The translations under genes and the position numbers were made by a program. This document shows positions 1 through 6,547 of a stretch of 9,050 bases of DNA, piece after piece. Under the pieces are notes generated by a model. The model was not told the DNA's origin, did not search any database, and was given only the letters and a program-made list of their open reading frames with translations. The number at the start of each line of letters is the position of its first letter. Position 1 is the stretch's first letter. This DNA comes from Bacteroidia bacterium (GTDB lineage Bacteria > Bacteroidota > Bacteroidia > Bacteroidales > Tannerellaceae): assembly GCA_025996775.1 (NCBI GenBank), contig BNTS01000125.1, positions 1-9,050 of the forward strand, read 5' to 3'.

Positions 1-70
1 CGTGTTAAAAGCCCAAAATCGTCTCAAATATCAAAGAAAAAAAAGACCATTTTTTGACATTCTGCTATTT

Positions 71-88
71 TTGACAAAATTGACAAAA
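71..88 (+). repeat. Tandem 9-base repeat TTGACAAAA x2
   Basis: TTGACAAAA occurs twice back to back at 71-79 and 80-88. A third TTGACA lies at 54-59, and a related CGACA follows at 90-94. Such closely spaced direct repeats in a promoter-proximal region may be regulator half-sites or overlapping -35-like elements. No well-spaced -10 or -7 box was found for them on the plus strand, so function is open. Confidence 0.5.
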
Positions 89-236
89 GCGACACTTTGA
101 TAATTTATTCCTTGAAAATCCCCCGAAAGGATTAGACTTGATTAACCGGAAGTTCTGCTACACTCCACTATAATATTTGAACAGGCATTAATCCCTGGGG
201 AGGTTTTTTAGTCAAACAAGGAAAAAAAAGGAAGAG

Positions 237-255
237 TATGACGGCAGACGTCATA
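237..255. promoter_or_regulatory. Inverted repeat, possible operator
   Basis: The arms TATGACG (237-243) and CGTCATA (249-255) are perfectly complementary across a 5-base spacer GCAGA. The repeat ends 8 bases before the putative -7 box at 264, so it covers the place where the -33 element would lie. This suits a dimeric DNA-binding regulator or repressor. It could be a chance palindrome, but it stands out in an AT-rich leader because of its GC-containing arms. The operator role is inferred from position only. Confidence 0.4.
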
Positions 256-263
256 TAATTTAT

Positions 264-271
264 TAACTTTG
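264..271 (+). promoter_or_regulatory. Putative Bacteroides -7 promoter box
   Basis: TAACTTTG matches the Bacteroidota primary sigma factor consensus TAnnTTTG exactly. It lies 40 bases upstream of the first ATG of the operon, giving a predicted transcript start near 278 and a short leader of roughly 34 bases. The expected -33 TTTG element is not seen at the usual distance; only a weak TATG at 237-240 is nearby, inside the inverted repeat. A promoter with a poor -33 box overlapped by a palindrome suggests regulator dependence, which is inference. Confidence 0.5.
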
Positions 272-275
272 TGGC

Positions 276-289
276 ATTAATGCATTAAT
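276..289. repeat. 14-base perfect palindrome over the predicted transcript start
   Basis: ATTAATGCATTAAT reads the same on both strands. It is formed by two adjacent GCATTAAT octamers (274-281 and 282-289), and a third copy lies at 185-192. It overlaps the predicted transcription start and the start of the 5' leader, so it could be a protein site or a weak RNA hairpin. No function can be assigned from sequence. Confidence 0.45.
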
Positions 290-298
290 ATGTTTAAT

Positions 299-305
299 TA
301 AGGAG
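299..305 (+). promoter_or_regulatory. Strong Shine-Dalgarno sequence for the first DUF1573 gene
   Basis: TAAGGAG lies 6 bases upstream of the ATG at 312. It is notable because the other starts in this window (meaB, GH35, GH43 and SusD genes) have no recognisable Shine-Dalgarno, as is usual in Bacteroides. It fixes the start at 312 and suggests efficient translation of this small exported protein. Confidence 0.6.
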
Positions 306-311
306 AAAAAG

Positions 312-695
312 ATGAAACAAATTGTTTTTATTTTTATGACTTTCTTGTTTGCAACGACCTATGTGTCAGCGCAAGAAGCTGCTTCAGCTTCCATAGCCGT
401 AGCTGAAGAATCGTTTGATTTCGGCGATGTAAAGGAAGCCGGAGGTAAGATATCGCATACCTTTGTAGTAAAGAATGATGGAGACGCTCCATTGGTTATT
501 ACGCGTGTAATCGCATCATGCGGATGCACGACTCCCGATTGGACGAAAGAACCGATTGCCGCAGGTAAGACCGGCGAAGTAATCGCTACCTACGATCCGT
601 TAGGACGTCCAGGCCCCTTTGCGAAAACTATTTCCATTTACAGCAATGGGAAGAAAGGTAACTATGTATTAACCATCCGGGGAAACGTAATTTAG
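312..695 (+). CDS. Small exported DUF1573 domain protein
   Basis: A 127-residue protein with a Sec signal peptide: Lys2, a hydrophobic core around residues 4-18 and a likely cleavage after Ala20 in VSA-Q. The rest, about residues 35-126, is one DUF1573 domain, an immunoglobulin-like beta-sandwich fold common in Bacteroidota and Planctomycetes. Visible family marks are FDFG (35-38), H49, the core SCGCT (69-73) with Cys70 and Cys72, and GRPGPF (98-103). No enzymatic residues are known for the family and the molecular role is unknown. It is likely periplasmic. It leads the operon, 22 bases before the ATG of its longer paralogue; their DUF1573 domains are about half identical by hand alignment, which suggests duplication. 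The start is supported by TAAGGAG and by the signal peptide beginning there. Confidence 0.88.
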   Translation: MKQIVFIFMTFLFATTYVSAQEAASASIAVAEESFDFGDVKEAGGKISHTFVVKNDGDAPLVITRVIASCGCTTPDWTKEPIAAGKTGEVIATYDPLGRPGPFAKTISIYSNGKKGNYVLTIRGNVI

Positions 696-717
696 TTTAG
701 CCTGCAGGAACCTTTTG

Positions 718-1848
718 ATGCTGAATATCAAATTATCTATAGCAGTCTTCATTACTTTTCTGCTTATTTCCGCTCAAGCGATTGCGCAAAAAGGAGCGGA
801 AATAAGTTCGGATTTGCAAACGTATGACTTTGGCGTTATAACTGAATCGGAAGAACCGGCAACACATATCTTTACAATAAAGAACACCGGTACATCGCCC
901 TTGGTTATTAATCGCATCACGGCCTCATGCGGATGTACCCAACCCGAATGGTCTAAAGCGCCGATCGCACCGGGAGCTACCGGAGAAGTGAAGGTAAGTT
1001 ATAATCCCAAAGGCCGTCCGGGTCCTTTTTATAAAAACATTGCCATCAACAGCAATGCAAAAACAAATCGCCTTACATTATATATTAAAGGTACAGTTGC
1101 CACCCGCAGTGCAGCGGTTGCGCAGCCTGTAATCTCATACCCCTACAATATAGGCGATTTAAAGTTGCAGACAAAAAGCATATTGTACTCTCGCATCTAT
1201 CCTGGTGAAACAGGAGAAGAAACAATCCATATCAAAAACGAAGGAAAAGCATCACTGAGTGTACGCACCGACAAATTGCCTAATTATCTGACGGTAGACG
1301 TGAGTCCCCAAACCCTGAAACCTGGAGATACAGGCGAAATATCACTCATGCTCAAGGCTGATAATGTAAAGCGAATGGGGCATATATCTGTCCATGTTCC
1401 ATTGATTGTTGAAAGCGACGGGAAAAAGAAAACAGAAAACGATTTGGAAGTTTCTGCAAATATTATTGATAACTTCACTCACATATCATCTGCTGAAAAA
1501 GCCAAAGCACCGGTAGCCCAATACTCTCTCACTTTATTAGATTTTGGTAAGCTGCCCGAAAAAAGTAGTAGCATTATTCCTTTCATCGGAGGACTCGGTA
1601 AGGAATCTGAAAGTCTCACGATTACCAATACCGGCCAAAGCACGCTCCTTATCTACAGCGTAAGTTGTGACAATGAGTTGATTGATATATCGGGAGGGAA
1701 GAAAGAACTAAAACAGGGCGCATCGTCCGAATATAAAATAAGTATCCGACCCAAAGAGGTCAAGGCCAAGCTCGAAGCCTACATCACCATCGTAAGCAAC
1801 GACCCCAACGGCCCCGTACGACTGATAAAAGTAACCGCCGAAAAATAA
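718..1848 (+). CDS. Exported multi-domain DUF1573 protein
   Basis: A 376-residue protein counted from the ATG at 718. A TTG at 715 would add only one residue and is less likely. The signal peptide has a core at residues 5-20 and probable cleavage after Ala23. Three beta-sandwich-like modules follow. The first, about 35-127, is a clear DUF1573 with YDFG (36-39), SCGCT (70-74) and GRPGPF (99-104), close to the upstream protein. The second, about 155-250, resembles an Ig/ASH-like module (ETGEETIHIKNEG at 164-176) without the Cys pair. The third, about 268-376, starts with LLDFG (273-277) and is a degenerate copy in which SCGC has become SCDN at 316-319. No transmembrane segment follows the signal peptide, so it is probably periplasmic. 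Function is unknown. It lies 8 bases before meaB and is presumably translated from the same transcript. Confidence 0.87.
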   Translation: MLNIKLSIAVFITFLLISAQAIAQKGAEISSDLQTYDFGVITESEEPATHIFTIKNTGTSPLVINRITASCGCTQPEWSKAPIAPGATGEVKVSYNPKGRPGPFYKNIAINSNAKTNRLTLYIKGTVATRSAAVAQPVISYPYNIGDLKLQTKSILYSRIYPGETGEETIHIKNEGKASLSVRTDKLPNYLTVDVSPQTLKPGDTGEISLMLKADNVKRMGHISVHVPLIVESDGKKKTENDLEVSANIIDNFTHISSAEKAKAPVAQYSLTLLDFGKLPEKSSSIIPFIGGLGKESESLTITNTGQSTLLIYSVSCDNELIDISGGKKELKQGASSEYKISIRPKEVKAKLEAYITIVSNDPNGPVRLIKVTAEK

Positions 1849-1856
1849 CATGACAT

Positions 1857-2948
1857 ATGGAACATCCTGAAAACGACGAACAATACAAGGGTTTGAAGGT
1901 GAATAAGGGCGTTGCAGATGTCCCCACCGTTAGCCCGTACCTTACTAAAAGACTTCAACGCAGGGAATATACACCTGCCGAATATACCGAAGGCATTCTG
2001 AAAGGGAATATAACGATTCTTAGTCAGGCAGTCACCTTAGTAGAGAGCGCAAAGCCCGAACACCAACAGGTGGCTCAGGAAATCATTGAGCGCTGTCTAC
2101 CTTATGCCGGAAACTCTGTACGCATAGGTATTACGGGAGTCCCCGGAGCCGGCAAAAGCACATCTATCGATGCTTTCGGCATATATCTTATCGAAAAAGA
2201 AGGACGCAAATTGGCTGTGCTGGCCATAGACCCCAGCAGCGAACGCTCCAAAGGTAGTATCTTAGGCGACAAGACTCGCATGGAAGAACTATCCCGCGAG
2301 AAAAACGCCTTCATACGCCCTTCTCCTGCAGCCGGTTCACTGGGAGGTGTAGCCCGTAAGACACGGGAAACCATCGTTCTATGTGAAGCAGCCGGATTTA
2401 ATACCATCTTCGTTGAAACCGTAGGAGTAGGCCAAAGCGAAACGGCCGTCCACTCTATGGTAGACTTCTTCCTTCTCATCCAATTAGCCGGAACAGGCGA
2501 CGAATTGCAAGGTATCAAGCGCGGCATTATGGAGATGGCCGACGGTATCATTATCAACAAGGCAGATGGCGACAATATAGAAAAGACCCGGTTGGCTGCA
2601 TCGCAATACCGCAGCGCTCTCCACCTCTTCCCACCCTCCGATTCGGGATGGGTTCCACAAGTACTTACCTATTCAGGCTATTACAAGCTGGGCATCCCCG
2701 AAATATGGAAGATGATTGAGGACTATATCCGCTTCACCAAGGAAAACGGATACTTCGACTACAAGCGCAACGAACAGTCGAAATTCTGGATGTACGAAAG
2801 CATAAACGAAAACCTTCGTAACGCCTTTTATCGCCATCCCGATATTGCTACCATGCTTCCTCAAACCGAAAAGCAGGTCTTAAACAACGAGATAAGCTCC
2901 TTCGTAGCCGCCCATCGCATGTTAGAGCACTTCCTCAAGAACAAGTAA
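1857..2948 (+). CDS. meaB: Methylmalonyl-CoA mutase-associated GTPase MeaB (ArgK family)
   Basis: A 363-residue cytoplasmic P-loop GTPase of the SIMIBI class, MeaB/ArgK family, a little longer than typical bacterial MeaB because of an N-terminal extension of about 40 residues. Visible motifs are the Walker A GVPGAGKS (94-101), AIDPSS (123-128), GDKTRM (137-142), ETVGVGQSE (187-195) and the guanine-specifying NKAD (234-237). The family guards adenosylcobalamin-dependent methylmalonyl-CoA mutase, gating cofactor loading and rescuing inactivated enzyme; in Bacteroides the mutase serves the succinate-propionate pathway. The mutase genes are not in this window. The chosen ATG at 1857 is 8 bases after the previous stop. 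It has no Shine-Dalgarno, which suggests translation coupled to the upstream gene. No frameshift or missing motif is seen. Confidence 0.93.
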   Translation: MEHPENDEQYKGLKVNKGVADVPTVSPYLTKRLQRREYTPAEYTEGILKGNITILSQAVTLVESAKPEHQQVAQEIIERCLPYAGNSVRIGITGVPGAGKSTSIDAFGIYLIEKEGRKLAVLAIDPSSERSKGSILGDKTRMEELSREKNAFIRPSPAAGSLGGVARKTRETIVLCEAAGFNTIFVETVGVGQSETAVHSMVDFFLLIQLAGTGDELQGIKRGIMEMADGIIINKADGDNIEKTRLAASQYRSALHLFPPSDSGWVPQVLTYSGYYKLGIPEIWKMIEDYIRFTKENGYFDYKRNEQSKFWMYESINENLRNAFYRHPDIATMLPQTEKQVLNNEISSFVAAHRMLEHFLKNK

Positions 2949-3037
2949 TTCTATCTTTATATCTTCAGTATAACGGCTTCTTATAAAACTTATCAAGGTA
3001 TCTGCCCAAAAAAGCATGTATCTGCGATAGAGAGTGG
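2949..3037. other. Convergent intergenic region, no clear terminator
   Basis: These 89 bases separate the stop codons of meaB (plus) and the GH35 gene (minus), so both transcripts must end here or run into each other. No GC-rich stem followed by a T run is visible in either direction. The octamer GTATCTGC is repeated at 2998-3005 and 3018-3025, and a run of six A lies at 3008-3013. Termination may be Rho-dependent, or the 3' ends may overlap. Confidence 0.45.
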
Positions 3038-5383
3038 TTATAGGTTGAAGGGGGTGGTTTTCAGGTAGACTTTATAGTCTTTGATCATGCCGGGCTTGTT
3101 TGACTCCATGCGGGGGAGGTATTCGAAGCCGGTTACTACTTTGTCTTCACCCAGGTCAATTACTATATGATGAGGGTATTTGTCTTTTGAGGTTGAATAG
3201 GCCGTGTGCCAGATGGTGGATTCTTGTAGGTCGAATACATTGCCGGCAATGTTGTTGGCATCGTCTGCTTCCTCGCTGTCGGCGTAGACTACTTTCCAGT
3301 GTTGACGGGAAAGGCGTTTGCCGTCTTCGCCTAAAATCTCCAGCTCGGCGATGGAGGCATAGTCGCTACCGTCTTGAGCGCTCAAGGCTTCCAGAGCGAA
3401 ATAGCGGGCGGGGAGCGGACTATTGAATTTGATGGTCTGCCAACCGTTGCCGGGTTTGAAGCTGCCGCTTGCTACGGCTTTCTCGGCGCTGAGGTCTAAG
3501 TTCTCACCTTGTTTGCGGAACTTATAGGCGCCATTGCCTCTCAATACATCCAGGATGGGCTGACGCAAGCCTTCTACCGTGGGCGTTGACGTACCTACCA
3601 TGTCCAAGACAATGATTTCATTGACGCCTTTCTTCAACCATACGCCGGGAAGGTAAAGCGTTTGTTGCGGGCCAATCTCCCAGAAACGGCCAAGGTTATG
3701 TCCATTCAGATAGACCATGCCTTTCTTCCAGTTTGTCATATCCAGGAAGGTGTCGCCTGTTTTATCCAGGTTGAACGTAGCACGGTAATAGGCAGGTTGG
3801 TTTTCTTTGATAGCCTTCTTGCGATAGGCTTTGTCCTTTGCAAAAGTGTAGTCTACCGGGATACTGTACACTTGCCAGCCTTTCAATTCGGTAGCGCCCT
3901 TTTCGCTGATGAGTTCCACCTTTTCGGTTATACCTTTATAATCTAAGACTCCCTTGCCGAAGTTCCGCCGGCCCATGGCTTCCACTAATATATCGAGGAC
4001 TGCCCCTTCACGTACGGCAGGAATCGCCAACGAAGCATCTCCCTTCAAGCGATTCAAGACACCTATGCGAACCCCGTCTATATAGACTTGCGCCCAATCA
4101 TGTGCTTCCGTCACCTTGAGAAACTGAGACGCATCCGATTGATGCAAATTGGTGCGATACAAAATGCTCCCCCATCCTTGATTGAAGTACTCCATCGTAT
4201 GGATATCCTCGCTCGCCTGAGGCTGAGGCAGGTTATCAAAGATCGAAGCCGCTTCATCCAGCGTAATCGTTGAAATAGCAATCGTAGGGATTGAATCGGG
4301 GATAGCAGGTAAAGAAGCGCCTTCCGGCAGATAGTTTGCCAAGAGCTTGCGCACCTCGAAGAACTTAGGCGTTACATTGCCATTCTCATTGATGGGAGCA
4401 TCGTAATCATAAGACGTACAATCGGGCACATAGCCGGGGAAGTTGGAACCTGCCCAATGGCCGAAGCTCGTGCCTCCATGGGTCATATACAAACTGAAGG
4501 AGATATGCTTGTCGAGCATTTCTTTTAAGCCGGCAACCAACTCAGCCGCAGAGCGTGTCTCGTGCTGAGCGCCCCAATGGTCGAACCAACCGGACCAGAA
4601 TTCACTACACATAAGCGGGGTTTCGGGGCGAAGCTCTTTCAGGCGACGGAATTGTTCGTCGATATTGGCCCCTGTTCCGAAGTTAAGTGTCCAAAGCAAA
4701 TCATCCAGCGCATTGTTCTCAAAGTTGGAATTCCAGTCGCATTGAAACAGCGGCACTTCATTGAAGCCCGAAGCTTTCACGATATCACGGACAGCTTCAA
4801 TATAAGGTTTATCAACGCCATAAGCGCCATATTCATTCTCTACCTGCACCATCAGGATATTACCGCCTTTGGACAATTGATATTTGCTTAGCTGTTTGCC
4901 CACTTCTCCCATGAAGATTTTCACACGCTCCACGAAGTAAGGGTCTAAGGTACGTAAGCCGATGTTCTCCTTCTTGAGCAACCACCAGGGCAGTCCACCC
5001 ATTTCCCATTCGGCACACACATAAGGGCCGGGGCGCACAATTACATACATGCCGTTCTTCTGCGCCAAGCGACAGAACTCTGCCACATCATTATTGCCCG
5101 TAAAATCAAATTGTCCCTCCACAGGTTCATGTATATTCCAGAAGACATACAAACAAATGGTATTCATCCCCAGAGCCTTGCACATCTGAATGCGATGCTC
5201 CCAGTATTCTTTCGGAATGCGCGGATAATGAATCTCCGCCGCCTTAATAACAAAGGGTTCGCCATTCAAAAGAAATGTCCGATTGCCCGCTTCAAAGGTT
5301 TCGCTTTGTTTTTTACCTCCTGAACAAGCACAAAGAGCAAAAAATAAGATAGCCGTTAATATAAGATATTTAGCGTGTTTCAT
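3038..5383 (-). CDS. GH35 beta-galactosidase lipoprotein with C-terminal discoidin-like domain
   Basis: A 781-residue exported glycosidase. The N-terminus is a lipoprotein signal with lipobox LCAC ending in Cys20, so it is membrane-anchored. Residues about 30-350 form the GH35 TIM barrel. The family motif with VENEYG (181-186) places the acid/base at Glu184, and CSEFWSGWFDHWG (259-271) places the nucleophile at Glu261, by analogy with characterised GH35 enzymes. About 395-610 look like galactose-binding jelly-roll domains (YYRATF 532-537, YLNGHNLGRFW 558-568). About 625-781 resemble an F5/8 type C (discoidin) domain that stops at the KDYKVYL strand (768-774), so its last strands seem to be missing. 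The family removes terminal beta-linked galactose by a retaining mechanism. It is the last gene of the PUL, 9 bases after the GH43 stop, without a Shine-Dalgarno. Confidence 0.9.
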   Translation of the reverse strand: MKHAKYLILTAILFFALCACSGGKKQSETFEAGNRTFLLNGEPFVIKAAEIHYPRIPKEYWEHRIQMCKALGMNTICLYVFWNIHEPVEGQFDFTGNNDVAEFCRLAQKNGMYVIVRPGPYVCAEWEMGGLPWWLLKKENIGLRTLDPYFVERVKIFMGEVGKQLSKYQLSKGGNILMVQVENEYGAYGVDKPYIEAVRDIVKASGFNEVPLFQCDWNSNFENNALDDLLWTLNFGTGANIDEQFRRLKELRPETPLMCSEFWSGWFDHWGAQHETRSAAELVAGLKEMLDKHISFSLYMTHGGTSFGHWAGSNFPGYVPDCTSYDYDAPINENGNVTPKFFEVRKLLANYLPEGASLPAIPDSIPTIAISTITLDEAASIFDNLPQPQASEDIHTMEYFNQGWGSILYRTNLHQSDASQFLKVTEAHDWAQVYIDGVRIGVLNRLKGDASLAIPAVREGAVLDILVEAMGRRNFGKGVLDYKGITEKVELISEKGATELKGWQVYSIPVDYTFAKDKAYRKKAIKENQPAYYRATFNLDKTGDTFLDMTNWKKGMVYLNGHNLGRFWEIGPQQTLYLPGVWLKKGVNEIIVLDMVGTSTPTVEGLRQPILDVLRGNGAYKFRKQGENLDLSAEKAVASGSFKPGNGWQTIKFNSPLPARYFALEALSAQDGSDYASIAELEILGEDGKRLSRQHWKVVYADSEEADDANNIAGNVFDLQESTIWHTAYSTSKDKYPHHIVIDLGEDKVVTGFEYLPRMESNKPGMIKDYKVYLKTTPFNL

Positions 5384-5392
5384 AACATTTGA

Positions 5393-6523
5393 TTATTTCT
5401 GATTATCGCTATCATCGAAAAAACTCAAATCCCATTTGTCTATCCATTTTATAACAGGTAATCCTCTTTCATATTGGATAGGAAGCCAGATGTAGCGCGA
5501 GTCAAGTTGATTTCTCGGTATCCAGCGGTCGCCGATGTAAATGAAAGCATCTTTCTTGCCTGCGACTTGCAGGATATAGGTAGCTTGCGAATGGAAGCTC
5601 AACTTTTCATCATTGCCTACGAAGGGGTTGGGCTGTTGCTGCCAAGGTCCCCAGATAGAATTAGAGTAGAACAAACGCCCTTCATTGGGATCCCATCCGG
5701 TACAGCCGGAGGTAACCATGAAATACAAACCATCCTTCTTAAAGATAGATGGAGCCTCATTATGCCCGCCCGGAGCTATTCGGATATATTTCCCGGTATG
5801 GCTCAGGTAGTCGTCCGTAAGTTCGGCCAAATTGAGCGTCAGGTTCTCTTCGGAAGCGAAGATATGATAGGCTTTGCCGTCATCGTCCACATACACGGTT
5901 TGGTCGCGTGACATCTGTCCTCCTTCGTGGTCACGGCGGTTAAACAGACCCTCCAGGGTAGCCTTTCTCCAGGCAACAGTCCACCAGTCTTTAAAGTCCG
6001 TTACTTTGACCGTTGAAGTACGTTCTTCCTCGGTCATGTCAATCGGCCAGTAGCCTGCATTGGGGCGATAAGACTTCACAAAGGTATACGGCCCGGTAGC
6101 TTTATCACTGGTTGCAATACCTACCCTTGCCGCATTATATCCCTGCCCTTTCAGCTCCAGATGGAAGTACATCACGAACTTCTTGATCTTTTCGTTATAG
6201 ATTACTTTCGGGCGCTCCACATTGCAACCCCGTGCAATCACATGATCGGGATCCGTTTCTACCATAGAGAGAGCTGCGCCTTCGTTTTTCCAAGTATACA
6301 AGTCTTTAGATGAGTAGACACCTACCAAGATAGGACTTTGTCTATCACCTTTATGCTCGCCATACCAATAATAGGTATTGTTGTAGTAAAGCAAACCGCC
6401 TCCGTGCGCATTGATAATGGCGCCATCGCTGTCCAGCCATAATTCGCCGGGTGTAAAGACATCTCCGGCGGAAGCCGAAAAAGATAAAAGAATAAAAGCA
6501 AATAAAAGAATTGTATTTCTCAT
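5393..6523 (-). CDS. Secreted GH43 glycosidase, probably exo-beta-1,3-galactanase-like
   Basis: A 376-residue protein with a Sec signal peptide ending near Ala19 and a single five-bladed beta-propeller GH43 domain. AHGGG (39-43) and YYWYGEHKG (51-59) match the galactanase branch (subfamily 24 type) rather than the arabinofuranosidases. Likely catalytic positions are Glu103 in VERPK, Glu256 in NEAPS as the acid, and Gln313 in FHSQAT where a base would be expected. From memory, characterised 1,3-galactanases of this branch use Gln in place of an acidic base, so the Gln fits. Between the strand ending at RPN (153-155) and MSRDQ (204-208) there is an insert of about 48 residues rich in Trp (159, 180, 181, 185). 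The subfamily call is by motif recall. The gene lies in the PUL operon between susD and the GH35 gene. The start has no Shine-Dalgarno and follows the palindrome at 6544-6569 by about 20 bases. Confidence 0.85.
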   Translation of the reverse strand: MRNTILLFAFILLSFSASAGDVFTPGELWLDSDGAIINAHGGGLLYYNNTYYWYGEHKGDRQSPILVGVYSSKDLYTWKNEGAALSMVETDPDHVIARGCNVERPKVIYNEKIKKFVMYFHLELKGQGYNAARVGIATSDKATGPYTFVKSYRPNAGYWPIDMTEEERTSTVKVTDFKDWWTVAWRKATLEGLFNRRDHEGGQMSRDQTVYVDDDGKAYHIFASEENLTLNLAELTDDYLSHTGKYIRIAPGGHNEAPSIFKKDGLYFMVTSGCTGWDPNEGRLFYSNSIWGPWQQQPNPFVGNDEKLSFHSQATYILQVAGKKDAFIYIGDRWIPRNQLDSRYIWLPIQYERGLPVIKWIDKWDLSFFDDSDNQK

Positions 6524-6535
6524 GAATTTTATAAT

Positions 6536-6547
6536 TAGATAGATAGA
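6536..6547 (+). repeat. TAGA tetranucleotide repeat x3
   Basis: TAGATAGATAGA spans these bases and runs into the left arm of the palindrome at 6544. It lies in the short gap between the SusD-like and GH43 genes, upstream of the GH43 start on the minus strand. It may be a slippage-prone tract, or part of a duplicated end where the palindrome was inserted; both are speculative. Confidence 0.4.

Larger units (their letters stand above)
1..311. other. AT-rich intergenic leader upstream of the DUF1573-meaB operon
   Basis: No convincing coding region is seen on either strand in this stretch. It contains three TTGACA hexamers at 54-59, 71-76 and 80-85, a TATAAT hexamer at 169-174 without a good partner box, an A8 run at 222-229, an inverted repeat at 237-255, a Bacteroides-type -7 box at 264-271, a 14-base palindrome at 276-289 and a Shine-Dalgarno sequence at 299-305. 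The octamer GCATTAAT occurs three times, at 185-192, 274-281 and 282-289. The left end may also carry the promoter of a divergent gene outside the window, but nothing here proves it. Confidence 0.6.

Noticed and set aside
169..179. TATAATATTTG as a second promoter box
   Set aside because: It is one base off the TAnnTTTG spacing and no -33 or -35 partner lies at a suitable distance.
193..209. Short CCCTGGGG...T6 terminator in the leader
   Set aside because: The GC stretch cannot form a stem with a sterically possible loop, and no gene is seen ending upstream of it.
715..717. TTG as the start of the longer DUF1573 gene
   Set aside because: An ATG follows immediately at 718 and is the more likely start; the TTG adds a single residue without improving the signal peptide.
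2102..2575. 157-codon open frame on the minus strand opposite meaB
   Set aside because: It is antisense to the GTPase motifs, has no family resemblance in its translation and no separate promoter or start signal.
5384..5392. Mini open frame ATG-TTA-TGA overlapping the GH35 start
   Set aside because: An ATG at 5388-5386 followed by two codons occurs by chance easily in AT-rich gaps; nothing supports translation of it.
5474..5911. 145-codon open frame on the plus strand opposite the GH43 gene
   Set aside because: It overlaps an intact GH43 frame with catalytic motifs, and its own translation shows no domain or signal.
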